From contig NZ_CP051006.1 of the NCBI RefSeq assembly GCF_014673495.1, positions 6,936,001 through 7,000,000 of the forward strand: a stretch of DNA of 64,000 nucleotides, written 5' to 3'. The notes below the pieces were generated by a model. That model ran no database searches. It saw nothing but the letters and a program-made list of their open reading frames with translations, and was not told the origin of the DNA. The stretch comes from Streptomyces griseofuscus (GTDB lineage: Bacteria > Actinomycetota > Actinomycetes > Streptomycetales > Streptomycetaceae). Shown piece by piece: positions 1 to 8,354 of this stretch. The position numbers and the translations under genes are program-made. How positions within the stretch are numbered: position 1 is the stretch's first letter; each line of letters starts with the position of its first letter.

Positions 1-462
1 GAACGCCTGGAGGACGCCCTGGAACTGGGCTCCCGCCCGGTCACCGACGTCCTGCTGCGCCGTGAGTCCCTGGTCACGGTGACACCCGCGGTCACCCCGG
101 GGGAGATCGTGCGGCTCACCGCCCGCACGGGATACTCCCGCTTCCCGGTCGCGGCGACGGAACAGGGCGCCTTCATGGGGTACGTCCACGTCAAGGACGT
201 ACTCGACCTGGAGGACTCCGAACGGGCGGTGCCGCAGAACATCTGGCGCCCCATGACGACCCTGCGGGCCGAGCTCCCCCTGGACGACGCCCTCACGGTG
301 ATGCGCCGCGCCGCCACGCACCTGGCCCAGGTGGCCGACGCGTCCGGCAAGGTGCTCGGTCTGGTGGCGCTGGAGGACGTCCTGGAGATGCTGGTGGGCG
401 AGGTCCGCGACCCCGCGCACCGGGAGATCCCCGACTTCCCGGAGCAGGCGCTCGCCACGTAG
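1..462 (+). CDS. CBS-pair protein of the hemolysin/CorC (CNNM) family, 3' part
   Basis: This is the C-terminal 153 residues of a gene that begins before the window; the frame is open from base 1. The visible part is a CBS pair: one CBS unit with the segment SRFPVAA...GYVHVKDVLD, then a second ending in GLVALEDVLEMLVGEVRD. That closing segment is typical of the TlyC/CorC/CNNM family, in which a DUF21 membrane domain precedes two CBS domains. Family members are inner-membrane proteins linked to divalent cation transport. The missing N-terminus should hold the DUF21 membrane segments. The family call rests on the CBS arrangement and the closing motif only. Confidence 0.85.
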   Translation, partial: ERLEDALELGSRPVTDVLLRRESLVTVTPAVTPGEIVRLTARTGYSRFPVAATEQGAFMGYVHVKDVLDLEDSERAVPQNIWRPMTTLRAELPLDDALTVMRRAATHLAQVADASGKVLGLVALEDVLEMLVGEVRDPAHREIPDFPEQALAT

Positions 463-482
463 GCGCTCGCCGCTCAAGGGGG

Positions 483-556
483 GCGGTGCGGGGGCTGTGC
501 GGGTGCGGCTCGGTGGTGGGTCGCTCGCGCAGTTCCCCGCGCCCCTTCGGGGCGCC
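483..556 (-). repeat. dispersed Streptomyces 3'-end element, copy 1
   Basis: Read on the minus strand this begins at the stop codon of the AAA ATPase gene with a 7-bp stem (bases 539-545 with 549-555, loop TTC). It continues with the GCGCGGGGAACTGCGCGA-type sequence that I know as very common after Streptomyces genes. Related copies lie at 21219-21262 and 35395-35458, both just downstream of a stop codon and in the orientation of that gene. It probably acts as a weak terminator between these two convergent genes. Confidence 0.6.
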
Positions 557-2415
557 TACGTGGGCGACGGGTCCTGCGGGCCCCTGCCCGACAGGACCTC
601 GCCGTACGCCTGCATCAGGTCGGCGAGGCGCAGGGTCGCCAGGTCGTCGCGGGTCAGTGATCCGGCGTACGTGGACAGCCGCAGATCCCGGTACGCGCAG
701 CTCTTCTCGTACAGCGTGCGCAGGAACCGCCCGTTGCCCAGCTCGTCGATCCAGCCCTGGTCGACCACGTGCCCGGCGATCGACCGCAGCTCCTCCAGCG
801 CCTCCTCGTCCCACTGGTCCCCGTTCTCCGCGGCCAGCACCTTCCCGATCTCGGTGAGTTCCCCGGGCCGGTAGGAAGGGAAGTCGACCCGGCTGGTGAA
901 GCGGGACGACAGCCCCGGGTTCGCCGCGAGCAGCCGGTCCATCCCCTCGGGATACCCCGCGAGGATCACCACGAGATGGTCCCGGTTGTCCTCGGCCCGC
1001 TTCAGCAGCACCTGGAGCGCCTCGTCCCCGTACGCGTCCCCCTTGCCGTACCCGGAGTTGGAGAGCGAGTACGCCTCGTCCACGAACAGCACCCCGCCGA
1101 TCGCGGAGTCGATCAGCTCATTGGCCTTCACCGCGGTCTGCCCGAGGTACTCGCCGACCAGATCGGCCCGCTGCGCCTCGACGAGATGGTCCCCGCCGAG
1201 CAGCCCGAGGGCGTAGAACACCCGTCCGAGGATGCGCGCCACCGTCGTCTTGCCGGTCCCGGACGGCCCGGAGAAGACGAAGTGCCGCTTCGGCGGCTGC
1301 ACGGGCAGCCCCTGACCGGCCCGCAGCCGCGCCATGTTCAACTGCGCGGACAGCGCCTTCACCTGGCGCTTGACCGGTTCGAGCCCGACCATCCGCTCCA
1401 GTTCGGCGAGCGCCTGTTCGAGCAGCGCGGGATCGGTCGGCCCGGTGGGCAGCGGCGAGCCGGGCACCCCGCCCCGGTCGCGGACCCCCGGCTCGGCGAC
1501 GGCCGGCAGCGGCCCGGTCGGCAGCTCAGGTTCCGGCAGCCGCAGATCCCGCCCCTCGGTGCCGAAGAACGGATCGAACCCGTCGGGGCCGTCCACCGTG
1601 TCCCCGGCGCCGGTCAGGGTGATCGCGGCGAGATCGGCCGCGTCGTCGTACCCGTCCCCCTCGGAGATCGCCGCGAGCCGCGCCGAGGTGTCCATGAAGG
1701 CGGGGTCCACCCGGTGCACGGCCCGGTAGAGGGGGAGCGCGGCGGCGGAGCGGCCGGTGCCCTCGTGCGCGCGCGCGAGCCAGTAGCGCAGCTCCTTGCG
1801 CTGCGGCTGCTCGCTGCGGCACCGCATCAGCGCCGCCGACAGCAGGGGTTCCGCCTGGCCGTACATCTCCAGGCGGACCCGGGCCATGCCGCCGAACAGC
1901 CCCGCCTCTATGCCGAGCAGGGGATCGTCCAGCAGCGGATCGGTGTGCCGTACCAACTGCTCCCAGTCCTTGACCAGGTAGGAGCGGCAGGCGTGCAGAA
2001 AGCGGACCTGGGGATCGGTGTCGACCGGGGGCAGCCCGGCCAGCGCCCGGTCCAGCTCGGGCACATGCCGGCCGTCCAGCCAGTGCGAGGCGTGCGCCAG
2101 CAGCAGATCGCGCGGGCTCTCCAGCACCGGCTGCACCCACCAGCCCAGCCAGTACCAGGAGTTGATCGTACGGCGATGCCGGGCGCGCTGTTCGCCGAAG
2201 CGCTCGCGGTGCCGGAACATCCGCAGCAGCGCGGTGGTGGTGTCGGCCCGGAGCGCGTGCAGCCCGAGCCAGCCGTCCGCCATGCCCGGGTCCATCCGCA
2301 CCGCGGCCCGGAACTCCTCCTCCGCCTGCGGATAGGCGCCCATGGTGTAGGCGTCGACCCCGCGCAGCCAGGCGAGGTCGGCCGGGGCCTCGGGGCCCTG
2401 CGTGCCGAAGTCCAT
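556..2415 (-). CDS. TPR-AAA+ ATPase, CbbX/EccA-like
   Basis: A 619-residue protein. The N-terminal ~300 residues are helical and TPR-like (repeated Ala/Leu-rich helices such as GAYPQAEEEFRAAVRMDPG). The C-terminal ~300 form one AAA+ domain of the CbxX/SpoVK type, with Walker A GPSGTGKTT (Lys near residue 389), Walker B GGVLFVDEAYSL and an arginine-finger region after SSRFTSRVDFPSY. This layout matches EccA-type cytosolic ATPases of type VII secretion loci, but no other Esx gene is visible here, so the role is open. The ATG at 2415 is chosen over an in-frame start at 2448 because GGGGGA lies about 5 bases upstream of it. The 3' end faces the CBS gene. Confidence 0.85.
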   Translation of the reverse strand: MDFGTQGPEAPADLAWLRGVDAYTMGAYPQAEEEFRAAVRMDPGMADGWLGLHALRADTTTALLRMFRHRERFGEQRARHRRTINSWYWLGWWVQPVLESPRDLLLAHASHWLDGRHVPELDRALAGLPPVDTDPQVRFLHACRSYLVKDWEQLVRHTDPLLDDPLLGIEAGLFGGMARVRLEMYGQAEPLLSAALMRCRSEQPQRKELRYWLARAHEGTGRSAAALPLYRAVHRVDPAFMDTSARLAAISEGDGYDDAADLAAITLTGAGDTVDGPDGFDPFFGTEGRDLRLPEPELPTGPLPAVAEPGVRDRGGVPGSPLPTGPTDPALLEQALAELERMVGLEPVKRQVKALSAQLNMARLRAGQGLPVQPPKRHFVFSGPSGTGKTTVARILGRVFYALGLLGGDHLVEAQRADLVGEYLGQTAVKANELIDSAIGGVLFVDEAYSLSNSGYGKGDAYGDEALQVLLKRAEDNRDHLVVILAGYPEGMDRLLAANPGLSSRFTSRVDFPSYRPGELTEIGKVLAAENGDQWDEEALEELRSIAGHVVDQGWIDELGNGRFLRTLYEKSCAYRDLRLSTYAGSLTRDDLATLRLADLMQAYGEVLSGRGPQDPSPT

Positions 2416-2842
2416 CACGTCCCCCACAGACCGTGCCCCGTGGTTCACCGCCGGACGGTCGCCCGGCGGCCGCCGCGGCCGAACCGCCGTGCCGCGGACC
2501 GGAGTTGCAGGTGCGCGAGGCTGCCGCCGAAGGTCGCACCAAGGGCATCGTACCCGCGTGGGTACCGGGTGCCGAAGGGTGCGGTACAGGCCGTTCGGTG
2601 CGGGGATCGCGGACGGAACGGGGGCGCCTCAGTGACCGAGGGTGATCGGATCGGCGCGGAATGGGCCCGGAAAGCGATACACGGGCAGAACGAAGCCCCC
2701 GATCACGGGGGAACAATCGGGGGCTTCGCGTCTTCGGGCGGCTTCGAATCGCCGCACATTGAGAACGTAAGACCTGTACGGCCCCCCGGTCAAGCGAAGT
2801 TGGGGCGCTTCAGGAAGTTGGCCGACAAGAGCCTTCACAGTT
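2416..2842. other. intergenic region between two minus-strand genes
   Basis: About 430 bases without a convincing gene. It holds a strong terminator hairpin (2691-2728) for the uridine-kinase-like gene, a small GC stem around 2741-2758, and presumably the promoter of the AAA ATPase gene close to 2450. One short minus-strand open frame here reads through the hairpin and has no ribosome-binding site, so I do not call it. Confidence 0.6.
2691..2728 (-). terminator. intrinsic terminator-type hairpin
   Basis: A perfect 13-bp stem: bases 2691-2703 (CGAAGCCCCCGAT) pair with 2716-2728 (ATCGGGGGCTTCG) around a 12-base loop. It lies about 115 bases downstream of the stop codon of the uridine-kinase-like gene and upstream of the AAA ATPase gene, so it most likely ends the former transcript. 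There is no U tract, as is usual in Streptomyces. Confidence 0.8.
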
Positions 2843-3604
2843 TCACCACATGGGGGTGGAGTCATCACTGTGGGTCACTCCTTGGCCCGATCCCTGGGGG
2901 CGCTCGGGCCCCGGCAGCACCTCGTACCCCTGGTCGGTCTGGCGCACCAGAAGCCCGGCGTGGGGGCGGGTGGGGTCGGCGGCGAAGTGCGCGCGCTCGG
3001 CCTCGACCCAGCCGTCCCAGAACTCCCGCTGTGCCGCACCGTCCCGCCGCCGGCCGCGCGCCCAGGACTCCTCGCGGGGCAGTTCCATCCACAGCAGTTC
3101 GGCCAGAAACGGCCGCAGCGCGCGGCGGCCCGCGCCGACGCCCTCCAGCAGGACCACCGGCGCGGGCGGCAGCGGGCGCGCCGGGCCGAACGCGCGGGCG
3201 TTCCAGTCGTAGGGGAGGTAGGCCCCGGCCTCGCCCCGGGACAGCGGCTCGATCACCTGCGTCAGCAGCCGGTCGGTCCAGTCGAACAGCCGCTCATGGC
3301 TGGCGATGTCGTCGAGATGGAGCACCGGCGCCCCGTCCAGCGCGGCGGCCAGCCGCCCGGCGAAGGTCGACTTCCCCGAGCCCGCGTGCCCGTCGACGGC
3401 GATCAGCCGGACCGGTCCGAGGGACGGCGGGAGCCCGTGCAGCCGGGCGGCGAGGTGCTGAATGACGATTCCCGAAGGTGTGGTGCGGTGTGGGGGGTTT
3501 TCCGGAAAGAGTCTAGTAGCGGCGCATAGCGGCCGGGCCGACGAGGGTGCCCCACGAAAGAAGGTTACTCTTGAACTATCGCTCGTCGGCGTCCCCCCGC
3601 GCAT
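2843..3604 (-). CDS. uridine kinase-like P-loop protein
   Basis: P-loop NTPase of the uridine kinase/phosphoribulokinase group. Walker A is DGHAGSGKST in the segment RLIAVDGHAGSGKSTFAGRL; then come HLDDIASHERLFDW (substrate-side Asp pair), YDWNARAFG and VVLLEGVGAGRRAL. The family phosphorylates uridine, cytidine or a related hydroxyl compound; the substrate cannot be told here. The start is uncertain. The conserved region begins near 3460, but no ATG or GTG lies between there and the ATG at 3604, which has only a weak ribosome-binding site. The extra residues 3469-3604 are poor in G/C third bases, so translation may begin at a rare codon such as the ATT near 3466. Confidence 0.75.
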   Translation of the reverse strand: MRGGTPTSDSSRVTFFRGAPSSARPLCAATRLFPENPPHRTTPSGIVIQHLAARLHGLPPSLGPVRLIAVDGHAGSGKSTFAGRLAAALDGAPVLHLDDIASHERLFDWTDRLLTQVIEPLSRGEAGAYLPYDWNARAFGPARPLPPAPVVLLEGVGAGRRALRPFLAELLWMELPREESWARGRRRDGAAQREFWDGWVEAERAHFAADPTRPHAGLLVRQTDQGYEVLPGPERPQGSGQGVTHSDDSTPMW

Positions 3605-3741
3605 TTCTATGAACATTCTCGAATCGCTGACCGATATGTCGAATTCGGCGTTCCGGGGCTCCGCCGTGCTGAGTAAGGTGCCTCCTGCGCTACCGCGAGA
3701 AGCGGTGGCCGGGGACACGGTACGGGGACAAGGCAGGGGAC

Positions 3742-4698
3742 ATGGCCGCGGAGTTATTCGAAGGGCAGTATGTGTGGCACCCGGCGGCCGACGACCGAGT
3801 CCTGGCCGGCGTTTGCGTCGATGTCCGCGCCGGCCGATATCGGCATGCGTACGAGGCACTGGCGGAGACACGTCATGACTTCGCGCTGCGCGCCCATCGC
3901 TCCCTGGTCCTCGCCTCCGAGGCGGCCGGCACCGACCTGGTCGAACGCTGGCTGGACGAGGAGCCCTCGCCCGAGGCGGCCCTCATGTGGGCCCGCGTCG
4001 CCGTCCAGCGCGCCCTGCGCGCCGCCGACGGCAACGACGACCGGGCGGAGGCCCTGGAGCGCATAGCGCTCGCCGCCTGCGAACGGGCCGCGGTCCTGGC
4101 CCCGCGGGACCCCACCCCCTGGGTCGCCAAGCTCGCCATGGCCCGGCTGCACCGGCTGCGCGACCCCGCCCCGCAGGGCCTGCTCACCGCGCCGCCCGGC
4201 CCCTGGCGCCTGTTCGCGCACATCCTCAGCCTGGACCCCTGGCACCGCGAGGCCCACCACCGCTTCCTCTCCGCCTTCTTCGCCCGGCACGGCGGCTCGG
4301 TCAACGCCGCCTGGGACGTGGCCGCCTTCCTCAGTCAGCGCGCGCCCGCCGACTCCGCGCTGCGCCTGCTGCCCCTGGTCGCCCTGGTGGAGAGCTACAA
4401 CCCGACCCAGCTGCTCGCCGACCGGGTCTGGGAGCAGCCCCAGTGGCGTGCCACCGCGCTCGCCATCTACCACAACTGGCTTCCGGCGGTGGCCAGTTAC
4501 CGCTTCACGCCGGTGCTCGACCTGGCCTACCTCGCACACGCGCTGGTCATGGGCCAGCGCGAGTTCGAGGCCCGCGCGGTCTTCACGGCGATGGGCCCCT
4601 ACGCCTCACGCATGCCCTGGAGTGCCTTCGGTGACCCCGCCGAACAGCTCTCCCGGGCGCGCCGGGCCTGCGGGCTGCCCGTCCCCGGGCCCGCCTGA
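3742..4698 (+). CDS. conserved hypothetical protein, all-alpha
   Basis: A 318-residue protein with no catalytic motif I recognise. It is rich in Ala, Leu and Arg and is built of helical pairs (for example LVERWLDEEPSPEAALMWARVAVQRALRAA and AVLAPRDPTPWVAKLAMARL), which suggests a TPR- or HAT-like solenoid. It has no signal peptide or membrane segment. Its ATG follows GCAGGGGAC about 3-9 bases upstream. The uridine-kinase-like gene is divergent, and an APC permease gene starts 80 bases downstream. It could be a partner or scaffold protein; I assign no function. Confidence 0.8.
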   Translation: MAAELFEGQYVWHPAADDRVLAGVCVDVRAGRYRHAYEALAETRHDFALRAHRSLVLASEAAGTDLVERWLDEEPSPEAALMWARVAVQRALRAADGNDDRAEALERIALAACERAAVLAPRDPTPWVAKLAMARLHRLRDPAPQGLLTAPPGPWRLFAHILSLDPWHREAHHRFLSAFFARHGGSVNAAWDVAAFLSQRAPADSALRLLPLVALVESYNPTQLLADRVWEQPQWRATALAIYHNWLPAVASYRFTPVLDLAYLAHALVMGQREFEARAVFTAMGPYASRMPWSAFGDPAEQLSRARRACGLPVPGPA

Positions 4699-4777
4699 CC
4701 CTCCTTTGCTCGTCACCCGTCCTCCCTCATCGAGTGCCGCTCCGAGCGCTCGAGAGGCACGAGAGAAAGGCCGATCT

Positions 4778-6319
4778 GTGTCAGAACGGATGTCTGCTCC
4801 CCGGGCCAAGGCCCGCGCCGGAGAAGACGCGGTCGTGCTCGACGACGACGCGACCCTGCATGCGATGGGTTATCCGCGGAAACTCACCCGCCGGTTCAAG
4901 GCGTTCGACAATTTCGCGATCTCCTTCACCATCATCAATATTCTTTCGGGCATCTTCTCGTCCTTCGGATTCGGTATGAACGCGGGCGGACCCCGCATTC
5001 TCGTATTCGGTTGGATCGGTGTCTCGATCATGGTGCTGCTCATCGGCGCGGCCATGGGAGAGGTCGCCTCCGCGTATCCGACGAGCGGTGCCCTCTATTT
5101 CTCCGCCGGTAAGCTCGCCAAGCGCCACAAGGGCGCCTGGTCCTGGTACACGGGCTGGTTGAATTTCGTCGGACAGATCGGCGGCACCGCCGCGACCGGC
5201 TATGCGGCGGCCACCTTCATCCAGGCCTTCGTGCAGCTCCAGTGGCCCTCCTACCAGCCGACCGTCCATCAGACGGTGCTGATCACGGCCTTGATCATCG
5301 TGCTCCAGGGGCTCGCCAACACCTACACGGTCCAGCTCGTCGCCGTCCTCAACCGCATTTCCGTATGGTGGCTGCTCATCGGACTCGTCGTGATCGTGGG
5401 CGCACTCATAGTGATACCGGATCACCATCAGTCGGCGTCGTTCGTCACGCATTTCGAGAACAACACCGGCTTCACGAGCGGACTTTACGGCGGCATGCTC
5501 GGCCTGCTGGTCACCAGCTGGACGTTCACCGGCTTCGACGGCAGCTTCCACATGTCCGAGGAAACGGTGCAAGCCACGGTCAACGCGCCCAAGGGGATCA
5601 CCCGCGCCATCGGCTATTCGGCGATCACCGGTCTCATCCTGATGCTGGCACTGGTCTACAGCATTAAGGACTACGCCAAGGAGGCCGCCAACGGCGCGCC
5701 GCCCGTGCAGATCCTGATCGACGGCCTCGGCCTGACCACCGCCAAGGTCATGCTCCTCATCGTCATCGGCGCGATGCTCTTCTGCGGCCTCGCCAACCTC
5801 ACCAGCAACACCCGGCAGATCTTCGCCTTCTCCCGCGACGGTGCCATGCCCGGCTCCCGGCTGTGGCACTCGGTCTCGCCGCGCACCCGTACGCCCGTCA
5901 AGGCGGTCTGGCTCGCGGTGGCCTGCTCGCTCGCCCTGATCGTGCCCGGCTGGTGGTCGCACACCGCCTTCACCGCGATCGTCAGCGTCAACGTGGTCGG
6001 CCTGTTCCTCGCCTACGCCGTCCCGATCTTCCTGCGGCTGCGGCTCGGTGACGCCTTCGAGTCCGGCCCGTGGAACCTGGGCCGCTGGAGCAAGCCGGTC
6101 GGCTGGCTCGCCGTGATCTGGATCGCGCTGAGCAGCGTCCTGTTCATGCTGCCGCAGGCGTCCCCGATCACCGTGGACTCCTTCAACTACGCGCCGATCG
6201 CGCTCGTCGTCGTCCTGCTCGTGGCCACCGTCTGGTGGTTCGCCACCGCGCGCCGCCGCTTCCAGGGCCCGATCAGCTACGGCCGCCCCGACGAGATCGC
6301 GGCCATGGACCTCGTCTGA
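4778..6319 (+). CDS. APC-family amino acid/polyamine permease
   Basis: A 513-residue integral membrane protein with about 12 hydrophobic segments, beginning with the cytoplasmic segment MGYPRKLTRRFKAFDNFAISFTIINILSG. This opening and the pattern EVASAYPTSGALYFSAGKLA are typical of the GABA/choline-type branch of the amino acid-polyamine-organocation superfamily. Substrate cannot be read from sequence; GABA, an amino acid or choline are possible. The GTG at 4778 is chosen because GAGAAAGG lies 7 bases upstream; an ATG four codons later is the alternative. A strong terminator follows, so the gene is probably transcribed alone or with the preceding hypothetical gene. Confidence 0.88.
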   Translation: MSERMSAPRAKARAGEDAVVLDDDATLHAMGYPRKLTRRFKAFDNFAISFTIINILSGIFSSFGFGMNAGGPRILVFGWIGVSIMVLLIGAAMGEVASAYPTSGALYFSAGKLAKRHKGAWSWYTGWLNFVGQIGGTAATGYAAATFIQAFVQLQWPSYQPTVHQTVLITALIIVLQGLANTYTVQLVAVLNRISVWWLLIGLVVIVGALIVIPDHHQSASFVTHFENNTGFTSGLYGGMLGLLVTSWTFTGFDGSFHMSEETVQATVNAPKGITRAIGYSAITGLILMLALVYSIKDYAKEAANGAPPVQILIDGLGLTTAKVMLLIVIGAMLFCGLANLTSNTRQIFAFSRDGAMPGSRLWHSVSPRTRTPVKAVWLAVACSLALIVPGWWSHTAFTAIVSVNVVGLFLAYAVPIFLRLRLGDAFESGPWNLGRWSKPVGWLAVIWIALSSVLFMLPQASPITVDSFNYAPIALVVVLLVATVWWFATARRRFQGPISYGRPDEIAAMDLV

Positions 6320-6352
6320 TCCGTACGGACCCAGGCGCGTCCCCGCGCCTCC

Positions 6353-6397
6353 AGGCCCCGGCCCCGGCACCGCCTCCGCGGTCCGGGGCCGGGGCCT
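6353..6397 (+). terminator. strong terminator hairpin after the permease gene
   Basis: A perfect 15-bp GC-rich stem: 6353-6367 pairs with 6383-6397 around a 15-base loop, followed by TTTG. It begins 33 bases after the permease stop codon and separates that gene from the peptidase gene downstream. Confidence 0.85.
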
Positions 6398-6554
6398 TTG
6401 TCCCCCTGCGCCCGCACCGCCACCGGATCAGACCAATATTCATGGCGCGGCATCCGCCCAAGTGCTGGCAGGGGCCCTGCGGCTGCTTCATAGTTGGCGC
6501 ACGACGTGCACATGATCCAGCCATGACTCCGGACACCTGGGGGTAATCGCGCCC

Positions 6555-7940
6555 ATGAGCAGAGCCCAACAGCCTTCCCGCAGAACGGTTCTGACCGTCG
6601 CGGTCGCCGCCGCGGTGGCCGGCGCCGCCACGCCCGCCGCGGCCGCCGCCCAGCGCGGGACCGCGACCGCCCGGGCGGTCGCCGCCGACCAGCCCGGCCG
6701 GGCGGGGGCCCGCCCCGTCGACTACCACGCCTGGACCACCTACAGCGAGTGGCGCACCGGCACCGCCCGGGGTGCCCGCGCGGTCTCCGGCCCCCGCCCC
6801 GGTGTGGAGATCGGCGCCCCCGCGGGCACCGTCGACTACACCGACCCGCACACCGGCACCACCGCGACCTGGGAGTACGCCACCTGGACCGCTCCGCGGT
6901 ACCGGCTCACGGTCCCGGCCACCGAGGTCGTCTCCTCCTGGAACGCGCACACCCCCGACGGCACCTGGATCCAGGTGGAGTTGAGCGGGACGTACTCGGA
7001 CGGCGGCGACACGCCCTGGTACGTGATGGGCCGCTGGGCGGCCGGCGACCAGGACATCAAGCGGACCTCGGTGGACGGCCAGAGCGACGGCAGGAGCAGC
7101 ATCTGGACCGACACCTTCGCCATCGACGACGCGAGCACCGGACTGCGCCTCGTGTCGTACCGGCTGCGCCTGACCCTCTACCGCAGGCCGGGCACGCGGC
7201 TCACCCCGACCGTGTGGCGGCTCGGCGCGATGGGCTCCGACATCCCCGACCGCTTCACCGTCCCGGCCTCCACGCCCGGCCTCGCGCAGGAACTGGTGGT
7301 GCCGCGCTACTCGCAGGAGATCCACAAGGGCCAGTACCCGCAGTACGACAACGGCGGCGAGGCGTGGTGCAGTCCGACCTCCTCGCAGATGATCGTGGAG
7401 TACTGGGGCGGCCGGCTCACGGCCGAGCAGCTGTCCTGGATCGACCCGTCCTACGCCGATCCACAGGTCGACGCGGCCGCGCGCTTCACCTACGACTACC
7501 AGTACGAGGGCTGCGGCAACTGGCCGTTCAACGCGGCCTACGCGGCGACCTTCGCCGACCTCCAGGGCGTCGTCACCCGGCTCGTCTCGCTGACGGATCT
7601 GGAGACGCTGGTGGCGGCCGGCATCCCGGCCATAACGTCCCAGTCGTTCCTGAGCACCGAGCTGACCGGGGCGGGTTACGGCACGTCCGGACACCTCATG
7701 ACGGTGATCGGCTTCACCGCGGACGGCGATGTGATCGCCAACGATCCGGCCTCGCCGGGGGACGACGCGGTACGACGGGTGTACAAGCGCCGGGAGTTCG
7801 AGAACATCTGGCTGAGGACGAAGCGGTACAACGCCACCGGCGCAGTCTCCTCCGGCACCGGCGGGGTCTGCTACCTCTACTTCCCGGCCCGCCCCAGCGC
7901 CCACCAGCGCAAGGCCCTGGCCGCGGTGGGGGTGCGCTGA
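6555..7940 (+). CDS. secreted C39-family (papain-like) peptidase, Tat signal
   Basis: A 461-residue exported protein. The N-terminus has a twin-arginine signal (SRRTVLTVAVAAAVAGAATPAAAAA), so Tat export is likely. After a ~230-residue beta-rich region resembling an accessory binding domain comes a C39-like papain-fold peptidase. The catalytic Cys is at about residue 272 in GGEAWCSPTSSQMI, and the His at about residue 380 in GTSGHLMTVIGF, followed by an ANDPASPGDDAVRR segment that supplies the third residue. C39 proteases classically cut after a double glycine in leader peptides; this stand-alone secreted form is more likely a general extracellular cysteine peptidase. The ATG sits 10 bases after a GGGGG ribosome-binding site. 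Confidence 0.85.
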   Translation: MSRAQQPSRRTVLTVAVAAAVAGAATPAAAAAQRGTATARAVAADQPGRAGARPVDYHAWTTYSEWRTGTARGARAVSGPRPGVEIGAPAGTVDYTDPHTGTTATWEYATWTAPRYRLTVPATEVVSSWNAHTPDGTWIQVELSGTYSDGGDTPWYVMGRWAAGDQDIKRTSVDGQSDGRSSIWTDTFAIDDASTGLRLVSYRLRLTLYRRPGTRLTPTVWRLGAMGSDIPDRFTVPASTPGLAQELVVPRYSQEIHKGQYPQYDNGGEAWCSPTSSQMIVEYWGGRLTAEQLSWIDPSYADPQVDAAARFTYDYQYEGCGNWPFNAAYAATFADLQGVVTRLVSLTDLETLVAAGIPAITSQSFLSTELTGAGYGTSGHLMTVIGFTADGDVIANDPASPGDDAVRRVYKRREFENIWLRTKRYNATGAVSSGTGGVCYLYFPARPSAHQRKALAAVGVR

Positions 7941-8042
7941 CCATGTGAGCAAGCTCATCGCCGCGTACGCCGTCGCGGGTGGCAAGGTGGACGGACGGGT
8001 GGGGGAGACCGCTCTGTACGTCCGACCTCTGTGAGTACCAGC

Positions 8043-8183
8043 ATGACCGCACACTCCGCCACCGCCACCCGCGCCCGCACCGGCGGTCCCCGCGACAACG
8101 GGCCCAAGATCCTCGAACATGTGCTGGGCTGGGTGCTCGTCGTGGTCACCGCGATGCTGGTCACCCAGTTGGGCCTGCTCTGA
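8043..8183 (+). CDS. small SCO1431-type membrane protein
   Basis: A 46-residue protein, MTAHSATATRARTGGPRDN followed by a single membrane helix (about residues 28-46, LEHVLGWVLVVVTAMLVT...). The RARTGGP, PKILEHVLGW and MLVTQLGLL segments match what I remember of the SCO1431 family of tiny Streptomyces membrane proteins, so I am fairly sure it is real despite its size. Upstream the ATG has only GTGAGTACCAGC, a weak ribosome-binding site. It is convergent with a tiny secreted-protein gene (stop codons about 9 bases apart). Function unknown. Confidence 0.75.
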   Translation: MTAHSATATRARTGGPRDNGPKILEHVLGWVLVVVTAMLVTQLGLL

Positions 8184-8192
8184 ATCCGGCGC

Positions 8193-8354
8193 CTACTCCA
8201 GGGACTTGATCAACCCCGGGGCATCGCCGTGCGGGAGGGCCCCGGCCCGGTCCCCGCTGACGGCTCCCGCCCCCAGGAGCAGTCCGGCGCCGATCACGGC
8301 CGCACACACCGCCGAGACCAGCGTCCGCATCCGAAGCCGCTGAGAATGCCGCAT
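8193..8354 (-). CDS. small secreted or membrane-anchored peptide
   Basis: A 53-residue protein: a basic N-terminus (MRHSQRLRMR), a hydrophobic signal segment (TLVSAVCAAVIGAGLLLGAGAVSG) and a short hydrophilic tail of about 18 residues. The ATG at 8354 is chosen because AGGAGG lies 5 bases upstream; an in-frame start 12 codons earlier lacks one. The signal segment is long enough for either cleavage or anchoring. Function unknown. It lies opposite the SCO1431-type gene. Confidence 0.65.
   Translation of the reverse strand: MRHSQRLRMRTLVSAVCAAVIGAGLLLGAGAVSGDRAGALPHGDAPGLIKSLE

Noticed and set aside
2735..2775. GGCTTCGAATCGCCGCAC as a possible tRNA T-arm
   Set aside because: No acceptor, D or anticodon arms can be drawn around it on either strand; it is a simple GC hairpin.
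2629..2868. 79-codon minus-strand frame between the uridine-kinase-like and AAA ATPase genes
   Set aside because: It passes through the perfect terminator hairpin, has no ribosome-binding site and its codon use is poor.
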